From Chloroflexota bacterium (GTDB taxonomy: Bacteria; Chloroflexota; Anaerolineae; Aggregatilineales; UBA3940), in assembly GCA_024643825.1 (NCBI GenBank), contig JAHEME010000281.1, positions 1 to 5,098 on the forward strand: DNA of 5,098 nucleotides, read 5' to 3'. The notes beneath the pieces are model-generated. The model saw nothing but the letters and a program-made list of their open reading frames with translations. It was not told where the DNA came from and did not search any database. Made by a program: the position numbers and the translations under genes. This document shows, piece by piece, positions 1-4,419 of the stretch (positions are counted from its first letter, which is position 1; each line of letters begins with the position of its first letter).

Positions 1-1
1 A

Positions 2-439
2 AAGAAAGTTGTGCTCATCAGCCCGGCGGCCACTTTTGACCCGATGTGGCCCCTATATCAGCACTTCACTCTAGCCTACATCCTGCGGAACCTGACCGGA
101 TCAACGCGCCTGGTTCTAAAGGCGTACGAATGGATCTGGCAAGGTTATCCTAAGGATGAGTGCATTGGACAACTGCGCATGGTCACGGCCGTCGAAGGTG
201 TCATGCGTCACGGTGCTCCCACCGTATTCACTGACGACGAACTGCGCAAAATTCGCACTCCTGTACTCCTGCTGATTGGCGACCATGAAGTAATTTACAA
301 GCCGGAGGATGTCTTCCGGCGGGCGACCCACCTGGTGTCCGGACTGAAAGCCGAGATCGTTCCAAACGCAAATCACTGTGCGGAATATACGGCTCCCGAC
401 GTAGTCAACGAGAAGATCTTGAACTTTCTCGTGGATTAG
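2..439 (+). CDS. alpha/beta hydrolase, 3' part only (5' end outside window)
   Basis: The reading frame is open from base 2, so the gene starts upstream of the window; the in-frame GTG at 11 is not a start, because KKVVLISPAATF there matches the strand after the nucleophile elbow in the next gene (VKRLILLCPGVLSF). The visible 145 residues are the lid region and C-terminal part of an alpha/beta hydrolase. LLLIGDHEVIY carries the probable catalytic Asp (codon 281-283), and PNANHCAEY carries the catalytic His (codon 374-376). The Ser nucleophile and oxyanion loop must lie upstream. The ending VVNEKILNFLVD is the usual family terminus, so the 3' end is intact. It is a paralogue of the hydrolase at 602 and of the remnant at 2102. 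Substrate is unknown; an esterase-like cytoplasmic enzyme is the cautious reading. Fold assignment is confident, substrate is not. Confidence 0.85.
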   Translation, partial: KKVVLISPAATFDPMWPLYQHFTLAYILRNLTGSTRLVLKAYEWIWQGYPKDECIGQLRMVTAVEGVMRHGAPTVFTDDELRKIRTPVLLLIGDHEVIYKPEDVFRRATHLVSGLKAEIVPNANHCAEYTAPDVVNEKILNFLVD

Positions 440-480
440 GAGGCCGCTCGGCTTATCGTTTCCTGCATCGCGTGACTTTG

Positions 481-536
481 GCCTAACAACGCGATCAGTG
501 GATGTGTGATGCGCACGCAGATCGCGAGCGTCGGGC
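481..536. other. attC-like imperfect inverted repeat (possible degenerate integron recombination site)
   Basis: GCCTAAC (481-487) fits the RYYYAAC box that opens integron attC sites. GTCGGGC (530-536) is one base away from the closing GTTRRRY box. The outer boxes pair at six of seven positions, counting one wobble. Inside them CGCGATC (490-496) and GATCGCG (520-526) form a perfect 7-bp stem, separated from the boxes by 2 nt on the left and 3 nt on the right, which leaves an unpaired base as real attC sites do. The central loop is 23 nt and the total length of 56 bp is at the short end for attC. It lies between two hydrolase genes, as a cassette boundary would. Against it: the conserved GTT is GTC, and no second copy is seen in the window. 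Confidence 0.35.
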
Positions 537-591
537 GATCAGATTGGATACTGAGCGGACCGCCCTTCGAGAAAGTGAGTATAGAGATGAT

Positions 592-596
592 GGAGG
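592..596 (+). promoter_or_regulatory. ribosome binding site that fixes the hydrolase start
   Basis: GGAGG lies 5 nt before the ATG at 602, which is close to ideal. The in-frame ATGs at 587 and 590 have only weak purine stretches before them, and the in-frame upstream extension back to 506 runs through the attC-like repeat. Confidence 0.75.
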
Positions 597-601
597 TTAA
601 T

Positions 602-1471
602 ATGACAACCGATCCTTGTATCTACAAGAGTCCTGAAGGACAGGCCAAATGCCTGGCCGTTTATGAGACTGCCCTCGCCCATTGGCCTGCGCCCTACGAA
701 CAGCTCGACATACCGACGCGCTTTGGCAGCACGCACATCATTGCGAGTGGTCCGAAAAATGCGCCGCCGCTGGCTCTCTTGCATGGGAATTGGGCGACTG
801 CCATGATGTGGTCCTCGGCCATTTCCAAACTGAGTCGCGATTACCGTGCTTACGCACTTGATCAGATTGACGATGTGGGGAAGAGCATTCCCACGCGCAT
901 TCCCGCCAGTCGGTCAGATTACGCGGAGTGGCTTCTGGATGTGCTTGATCAACTTGAGCTTCAACAGGCTGATATTGCAGGACTGTCTTACGGCGGCTTT
1001 TTGGCCGTGAATCTCGCATTACATTCTCCTGATCGAGTGAAGCGTCTGATCTTGCTCTGCCCTGGGGTGCTATCCTTCGGTCTTCCTACCCGAAAGTATG
1101 CCATCCATGGTCTGCCGCTGATATTGTTCCCATCTCGTCTTACCGGCAAGTGGCTTGTCCAGGGATTGTCGGCCAAAGGGTATCATTCCAACGATCTGGA
1201 AGCTGAACAGCTTATCATTAGCGCAATGAATCTGCGCTCTCGGATTCCCTTCCGGCCTGTGTTCAACGATGATGAGTTCAGGAATCTCAAAATGCCAGTG
1301 CTCTTGCTCATTGGCGACAGAGAAGTATTGTACGATGCCAGGTCTGCGATCAATCGTGCCCGGCAACTCATTCCGCACATCGAAGCTGAGATCATCTCCA
1401 ATGCGGGACACATGCTCAGCACCGATCAGCCGGAGATCGTCAACGAGCATATCTTAAAGTTTCTGGCTTGA
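602..1471 (+). CDS. alpha/beta hydrolase (YbfK/YjaU-like carboxylesterase family)
   Basis: A complete 289-residue alpha/beta hydrolase. The N-terminal strand region RFGSTHIIASGPKNAPPLAL is followed by the oxyanion motif HGNW (61-64), then DDVGKS (90-95). The nucleophile elbow GLSYGG (127-132) gives Ser129. IGDREVLY gives the probable acid Asp239, and NAGHML gives His270, so the triad is complete. Length and motif order fit small bacterial carboxylesterases of the B. subtilis YbfK type; this link is recalled from family sequence patterns, not searched. No signal peptide is seen, so it should act in the cytoplasm on an ester or amide substrate that cannot be named from sequence. Start 602 is chosen for its GGAGG at 592-596; ATGs at 587 and 590 are alternatives. 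It is a diverged paralogue of the upstream hydrolase, and a serine-hydrolase stub begins 25 bp after its stop. Confidence 0.92.
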   Translation: MTTDPCIYKSPEGQAKCLAVYETALAHWPAPYEQLDIPTRFGSTHIIASGPKNAPPLALLHGNWATAMMWSSAISKLSRDYRAYALDQIDDVGKSIPTRIPASRSDYAEWLLDVLDQLELQQADIAGLSYGGFLAVNLALHSPDRVKRLILLCPGVLSFGLPTRKYAIHGLPLILFPSRLTGKWLVQGLSAKGYHSNDLEAEQLIISAMNLRSRIPFRPVFNDDEFRNLKMPVLLLIGDREVLYDARSAINRARQLIPHIEAEIISNAGHMLSTDQPEIVNEHILKFLA

Positions 1472-1496
1472 ATTGACCAATACGAAGAGGTGTACA

Positions 1497-1592
1497 GTGA
1501 GCCAGCAAAAAAGTGTTGCCATATCGGGGTTTGTCAAGCCGGGCCTTGAAGCGGTGCGCGAAGCGTTCGTCGAGAACTTCACGCGAAGGTGA
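1497..1592 (+). pseudogene. 5' stub of an EstB/class C beta-lactamase-type serine hydrolase
   Basis: GAAGAGG at 1484-1490 sits 6 nt before GTG 1497, a good ribosome site. The 31-residue product includes VAISGFVKPGLEAVREAFVE and then NFTRR before TGA. This matches, by recall of the family, the N-terminus of beta-lactamase-related serine hydrolases (EstB type), where a segment like NELGGACC and then the SxxK region should follow. Here the frame ends immediately and no catalytic residue is present, so it cannot be an active enzyme. The ribosome site survives, so the gene was probably truncated recently by a deletion or rearrangement near 1585-1592. It lies between an intact hydrolase and the membrane protein gene. 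A real small peptide is the less likely alternative. Confidence 0.6.
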
Positions 1593-1619
1593 AAATTGAT
1601 TGGAAAGGAAACTTAAGTC

Positions 1620-2090
1620 ATGAAAAACAATATCAATTCTCGCCCGTTTATTGTATGGCTATTGATCCTGCTGCAAGTTCTTCTTGGATTGGGTGCTCTA
1701 TTAGGTGGAGGGGCATTTCTGCTGGCGCCAGATGGACATCTGATAAAGATGCCCATCAGCCATTTGAAAAATACTCCATTTTCTGATTTTCTAATACCAG
1801 GTGTGTTTCTGTTCACTTTTCTTGGGATCTATCCGATTGCCGTCGCCTACAGTTTATGGAGGTTGCCTGCTTGGCGTTGGCCGGACATCCGCAATCCTTT
1901 TAAGCAAATTCATTGGAGCTGGGCTGGTTCTTTAGCGGCAGGAGTGATATTGATCATCTGGATCACTGTCCAGATACAGTGGGTCCCGGTGGGGTTTGTA
2001 CACATTCTTTACCTTAGTTGGGGTATTTTGCTTTTGCTGATGACATTGCATCCGAACGTACGCAAGTATTGCAACCTTAACCCAAGATAG
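1620..2090 (+). CDS. four-helix integral membrane protein, function unknown
   Basis: The 156-residue product has four clear hydrophobic segments at about residues 11-35, 57-80, 100-119 and 123-143. Arg and Lys cluster in the loop between helices 2 and 3 (R81, R86, R91, K95), at the N-terminus and after helix 4. By the positive-inside rule both ends and the central loop face the cytoplasm. The external loop at about 36-56 contains LLAPDGHLIKMPISHLK, followed by FSDFLIPGVFLF at the start of helix 2. I recall similar unnamed small membrane proteins with this pattern but know no function. AAGGAA at 1605-1610 lies 9 nt before ATG, an acceptable ribosome site. The gene looks intact but sits between two truncated genes, so it may have arrived with a rearrangement. 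No catalytic or metal-binding motif is visible. Confidence 0.8.
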   Translation: MKNNINSRPFIVWLLILLQVLLGLGALLGGGAFLLAPDGHLIKMPISHLKNTPFSDFLIPGVFLFTFLGIYPIAVAYSLWRLPAWRWPDIRNPFKQIHWSWAGSLAAGVILIIWITVQIQWVPVGFVHILYLSWGILLLLMTLHPNVRKYCNLNPR

Positions 2091-2101
2091 GTTACTCATA
2101 A

Positions 2102-2386
2102 CGCTACCGACCCACGCACAACCCGCCTCCCACAGTATTCAGTGACGAGGAACTGCGCAAGATCCGGCCCCCCGTGCTGCTGCTGATCGGTGATCATGAA
2201 GTGCTTTATAAACCGGAGCGCGTCATTCGGCGAGCTACCCAACTGGTGTCCGATCTGAAAGCCGAGATCGTCCCGAACGCAAATCATGTTGCTGAATACA
2301 CCGCTGCCGATGTGGTTAACGAGAAGATTTTGGACTTTCTCGCCGATCAGGCACCCGCCCGAGACACCGTTTCTTGGGCTGCATAG
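2102..2386 (+). pseudogene. C-terminal remnant of a third alpha/beta hydrolase
   Basis: The frame is open from 2102, just after an in-frame TAA at 2099. From about 2129 it reads PTVFSDEELRKIRPPVLLL and onward. Over 73 aligned residues it is identical to the first hydrolase of the window at 61 positions. It retains the Asp of IGDHEVLY (codon 2192-2194) and the His of PNANHVAEY (codon 2285-2287). It lacks the oxyanion loop, nucleophile and lid, and has no ribosome site before any internal start (GTG 2174 lies inside a beta strand). A tail of 14 residues (DQAPARDTVSWAA region) extends past the usual end. The break point lies 12-40 bp after the membrane protein's stop. It is best read as a 5'-truncated duplicate. 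Confidence 0.82.
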
Positions 2387-2456
2387 CTTCGAGGCCTTTT
2401 ACGGCGATTCAACGGAAGCGTATCATGCCCGGCTGATCGCCAGAAATGGAGGAAAT

Positions 2457-2543
2457 ATGGACACACCTGCATCGGAAATTGGTTCAAAAGCTGAGACCAA
2501 TCGTGGCATCGCGCGCCGCTTCGCCGTCCCCACTCTTTTTTAG
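2457..2543 (+). CDS. 28-residue small ORF with strong ribosome site, unknown
   Basis: GGAGG at 2448-2452 lies 4 nt before ATG 2457, among the best Shine-Dalgarno arrangements in the window. The product starts MDTPASEIGSKAETNRGIAR, continues RFAVPTLF, and ends at TAG inside a run of six T. It is not recognised. It has no hydrophobic helix and no Cys. It may be the surviving 5' end of a truncated gene, like the stub at 1497; a frame change at the T run would join it to the open frame of the next remnant, but the two parts do not look like one protein. A true small peptide is possible. Surroundings are gene remnants, which favours truncation. Confidence 0.3.
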   Translation: MDTPASEIGSKAETNRGIARRFAVPTLF

Positions 2544-2557
2544 TTCCTCCCACTCTA

Positions 2558-2857
2558 TTGAAGCCGGCCAACAGGCTGAGCCAGCCGCCCCTGAACCTGA
2601 TCATCTTCCCCCATTACTTGCCGGACTGCGATTTCAGCTTGCGCCCTCTCTCCAAAGCTCAGGCTGGATTAGAGCTGATGCAATGCCTGGTCAATGCCCG
2701 CAACCTGCCCGAACACGGCTTCCCTGAAGTCGCGCGCCTGGTCAGACGAGTCCCGGCCTACAAAATGAGCTACGCTCACTTTGACCAGTTGGGCGAGTAT
2801 GTCGAGGCTGTGTTGCAATCGAGGAAGAGTGTGTCCATTTGCGGGAGGAATCGATAG
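2558..2857 (+). pseudogene. C-terminal fragment resembling HPr kinase-like proteins
   Basis: The frame is open from 2495, after a TGA at 2492; protein-like sequence starts around 2580. The run NLIIFPHYLPDC, LRPLSKAQAGLELMQCLVNA and EVARLVRRVPAYKMSYAHFD resembles, by recall, the C-terminal part of HPr(Ser) kinase-like proteins (PEPCK-type ATP-binding fold), several of which occur in RiPP and lasso-peptide clusters. The Walker A loop that would prove it is absent, since that part of the gene is missing. The only start codons are TTG/CTG without a ribosome site (TTG 2558). The last residues after about 2815 may be out of family, as the helix-turn-helix ORF overlaps here. Called a 5'-truncated remnant; the protein-like character is more certain than the family. 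Confidence 0.45.
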
Positions 2858-3036
2858 GGCTAAAGGCGGCCGCTAGACGGTACGGTCTTCACACCACCGC
2901 TCTGTATAGATGGGTTAAGGCAGGGTATATCAGCCGAGACTCAGATGGAAATCAGCGGACTTCTAATTGGAACGACTATCATCTGAGAGACGTATTGGAT
3001 TCCATTGGGCATCGAACAAACCATGTCAGAAATTGA
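2839..3036 (+). CDS. small MerR/excisionase-like helix-turn-helix protein, possibly a fragment
   Basis: The 65-residue ORF contains IGLKAAARRYGLHTTALYRW followed by VKAGYI. This is the typical pattern of short winged helix-turn-helix proteins of the excisionase/MerR type: a first helix at about residues 8-15, a recognition helix at about 19-27, the conserved W25-V26-K27-x-G29-Y30-I31, and then a wing. A DNA-binding role is therefore likely. The tail NDYHLRDVLDSIGH takes the place of the usual acidic 'DV' helix. The frame is open back to 2785, but TTG 2839 is the only start codon in it. GAGGAAGAG at 2821-2829 could serve it, 9 nt away. It overlaps the end of the HPr-kinase-like fragment by 19 bp, so it could be an internal fragment fused by a rearrangement, not an independent gene. 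Confidence 0.5.
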   Translation: MREESIGLKAAARRYGLHTTALYRWVKAGYISRDSDGNQRTSNWNDYHLRDVLDSIGHRTNHVRN

Positions 3037-3062
3037 GATCTCGTGCATCTAAGCTAATAGAT

Positions 3063-3070
3063 CAGCAGAT
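3063..3070. repeat. left copy of 8-bp target-site duplication
   Basis: CAGCAGAT directly precedes the GTAACT left end of the small element and is repeated exactly after its right end at 3215-3222. An 8-bp duplication is the size made by IS66-family transposases. Confidence 0.8.
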
Positions 3071-3214
3071 GTAACTGCTCACCCTCCCGCAGGTTTAGGC
3101 GAACGCCAAAGCAGAAGCGGTCGTTATACTCGGCAATTCAGACGCGAAATGCCAACTCAGTGGAACCTGCCCCGTGGGGGGGCTTTGCTCCGGGAGGGCA
3201 GGCTGAGTAGTTAC
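3071..3214. mobile_element. 144-bp MITE-like element with IS66-type ends
   Basis: The left end reads GTAACTGCTCA and then CCCTCCCG (3071-3089). The right end, read on the minus strand from 3214, is GTAACTACTCA, five extra bases GCCTG, and then CCCTCCCG (to 3191). The first 11 bases match at 10 positions and the following 8 are identical. Exact 8-bp copies of CAGCAGAT flank it. Ends starting GTAA together with 8-bp duplications are known hallmarks of IS66-family elements. The interior of about 100 bp is too short for a transposase, so it would be moved in trans by a full-length relative. It also forms an internal hairpin, CCTGCCC (3166-3172) with GGGCAGG (3196-3202), continued after a bulge by CTCAG (3156-3160) with CTGAG (3203-3207). 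The element lies in non-coding DNA and breaks no recognised gene. Confidence 0.78.
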
Positions 3215-3222
3215 CAGCAGAT
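3215..3222. repeat. right copy of 8-bp target-site duplication
   Basis: CAGCAGAT directly follows the TAGTTAC right end of the element and matches 3063-3070 exactly. Intact copies on both sides indicate a fairly recent insertion. Confidence 0.8.
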
Positions 3223-3660
3223 TATGATGATTCATTCCAATACAGGTGGAAGCCATAAGTATCTCACTTGATGTCAATAACTTCGGCCCGGGGCCGTGGC
3301 CTATGACGCTTTTCGGACAACATTCAGTGAACCGATCAGATACAACTACATGATAATCCGCCATTACCTTCACGAGGGTCTCCGTCATGCTGGCGGACGG
3401 GTTACGACCAGTGAGAGCGTGATTCGCCATCAGCATAGTGTAAGCAACTATATGATTGGAGGTATACTCGAAAACCATCCCCAATGCTGGTCACGGTTCT
3501 GGGTAGATAGTGGCGTTGTGTGGCGGCGTCTCTGGAAGATAGGAGACGCCGCTATTACGCTTGCAGATACTTAAGCATCTGGGCCTCTGCATCGAATATC
3601 TGGTGAAAATAGACCGAGAACTCAGGTAATTGACAAGGGAGTGGCTCATCGCGCGCAGGG
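3223..3660. other. intergenic stretch without a supported gene
   Basis: Open frames exist here on both strands (3296-3574 on plus, the 3' part of 3095-3484 complement on minus), but neither has a ribosome site with a good start or any recognisable protein pattern. The stretch holds small inverted repeats: CGGCC/GGCCG at 3284-3296, CCGTC/GACGG at 3382-3400, and ATGCTG (3387-3392) with CAGCAT (3431-3436). It also holds the strong hairpin listed separately. It may be a decayed gene or a long leader region; nothing firmer can be said. Confidence 0.5.
3523..3552. terminator. 10-bp GC-rich hairpin, possible terminator
   Basis: GCGGCGTCTC (3523-3532) and GAGACGCCGC (3543-3552) pair perfectly around a 10-nt loop. 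On the plus strand the stem is followed only by TATTAC, not a proper T run, and on the minus strand by no T run either. A terminator is possible but not typical. It stands 186 bp before the sigma-factor start and could insulate that operon from upstream transcription. A protein-binding palindrome is the alternative. Confidence 0.4.
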
Positions 3661-3662
3661 GG

Positions 3663-3692
3663 TTGAAAAACGCTTGCCCACTGTCGCATAAT
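3663..3692 (+). promoter_or_regulatory. probable sigma-70-type promoter of the sigma/anti-sigma operon
   Basis: TTGAAA (3663-3668) and CATAAT (3687-3692) are separated by 18 bp, each close to the housekeeping consensus. The predicted transcript start falls near 3699-3701. No convincing ECF-type AAC/CGTC pair is seen in the same stretch, so self-activation by the downstream sigma factor is not obvious. Confidence 0.5.
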
Positions 3693-3700
3693 GTACTACA

Positions 3701-3740
3701 ATCCAGCCGGGTAATCTCGCTCGAGAAAGGTCGGCTGGAT
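3701..3740 (+). promoter_or_regulatory. hairpin enclosing the ribosome site and start codon of the sigma gene
   Basis: ATCCAGCCG (3701-3709) and CGGCTGGAT (3732-3740) are perfect 9-bp inverted arms. Within the loop TCTC (3715-3718) and GAGA (3723-3726) can form a second short stem. The purine-rich ribosome site GAGAAAGG (3723-3730) lies in the loop, and the A and T of the ATG (3739-3740) lie in the 3' arm. In RNA this could hide the translation start. The arm centres are 31 bp apart, about three helical turns, so a dimeric operator is also possible. Confidence 0.5.
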
Positions 3741-4404
3741 GGCAGACTGGACTGACGAAGAGTGGAAGTCGGCACTTTCCGCGCGCGGAACAGATGGTGA
3801 AGCCAAGGCCTACCAGCGGCTGGGTCAGTACCTGTTCGCCTTCGCAAGCCGGTACCTGAAAAGCAAATCCGCCCTCCATCCATATTTGCAAAGGCAATCA
3901 GACGCAGATCTGGATGATCTTGTGAGCCAGTTCGTCCAGCAAACTATTGAAAAAGTGTGGCTAAATTATGATAGCTTTTGTTGGAGATCTCGTGTAAAGA
4001 CCTGGGCTACCACTATTCTCATACGCGAAATCAGCCAATTTCTTCGTAGAAGTCAGACGAGAAAAGAGATTCTTACCAGTTATCGTGGTTTATCAGATGA
4101 CGATGATGGCTGTGTTGACCCTCTTGAATATGTAATCGTGACTACAACCATCAATTGTGAGCAAACGCCCGAAACCATCCTTGCGAAGCGAGAACTTATC
4201 GAAGATCTAAACGTCGCGCTAGCTAGACTCAGTGATATGCAGAGCTACGCGTTTGTTGAATGTTGTTTACGCGAGCGCCCGGTTTCGGATGTAGCTCAGG
4301 AACTCAGAATATCCGTTGATGCAGCGTACCAGCACATTAGCCGCGCTCGCAGAAAACTGCGGATAGCAATGCGCGAATTAGGGTACGAATCGAGTTTTGA
4401 CTGA
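3739..4404 (+). CDS. ECF-type RNA polymerase sigma factor
   Basis: This 221-residue protein has the two-domain layout of extracytoplasmic-function sigma factors. Region 2 spans about residues 25-105, with DLDDLVSQFVQQTIEKVW (57-74, the core-binding and -10 recognition part) and RVKTWATTILIREISQFLRR (85-104), equivalent to the family pattern TW...IA.N...D..RR. Region 4 spans about 155-210, with L-x-x-L spacing in LARLSDMQSYAFVECCLRER and the helix-turn-helix PVSDVAQELRISVDAAYQHISRARRKL (181-207). The linker between the domains is long and acidic (DDDD at about 120-123). It should direct RNA polymerase to a small regulon. AAAGG at 3726-3730 lies 8 nt before the ATG; both sit in a hairpin. The next gene, 15 bp downstream, is its probable anti-sigma partner, so the two are very likely cotranscribed and act together. 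The ECF subgroup and target promoters cannot be named from sequence alone. Confidence 0.88.
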   Translation: MADWTDEEWKSALSARGTDGEAKAYQRLGQYLFAFASRYLKSKSALHPYLQRQSDADLDDLVSQFVQQTIEKVWLNYDSFCWRSRVKTWATTILIREISQFLRRSQTRKEILTSYRGLSDDDDGCVDPLEYVIVTTTINCEQTPETILAKRELIEDLNVALARLSDMQSYAFVECCLRERPVSDVAQELRISVDAAYQHISRARRKLRIAMRELGYESSFD

Positions 4405-4419
4405 TGAAGGTGATTGCAG

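Noticed and set aside
506..601. Upstream extension of the second hydrolase to a GTG at 506
   Set aside because: The added residues are not hydrolase-like, overlap the attC-like repeat, and GGAGG at 592-596 clearly favours ATG 602.
2446..2727. 93-codon plus-strand open frame
   Set aside because: It overlaps the better supported HPr-kinase-like frame and reads as low-complexity Pro/Ala/Ser sequence without a domain.
2387..2860. Decayed lasso-peptide or other RiPP cluster
   Set aside because: The only hints are an HPr-kinase-like C-terminus and an unrelated-looking 28-residue ORF; no precursor, protease, cyclase or PqqD-like gene is present.
3095..3484. 129-codon open frame on the minus strand
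   Set aside because: It runs through most of the MITE, has no recognisable protein pattern and no ribosome site, and its extent is explained by chance openness of the complement strand.
3296..3574. 92-codon open frame on the plus strand
   Set aside because: It begins at a GTG without a ribosome site, passes through the strong hairpin at 3523-3552 and resembles no known protein.
3630..3658. Perfect -35-like TTGACA upstream of the sigma operon
   Set aside because: At 16-18 bp spacing the sequence is GC-rich (GCGCAG) with no -10-like element; the TTGAAA/CATAAT pair downstream is better.
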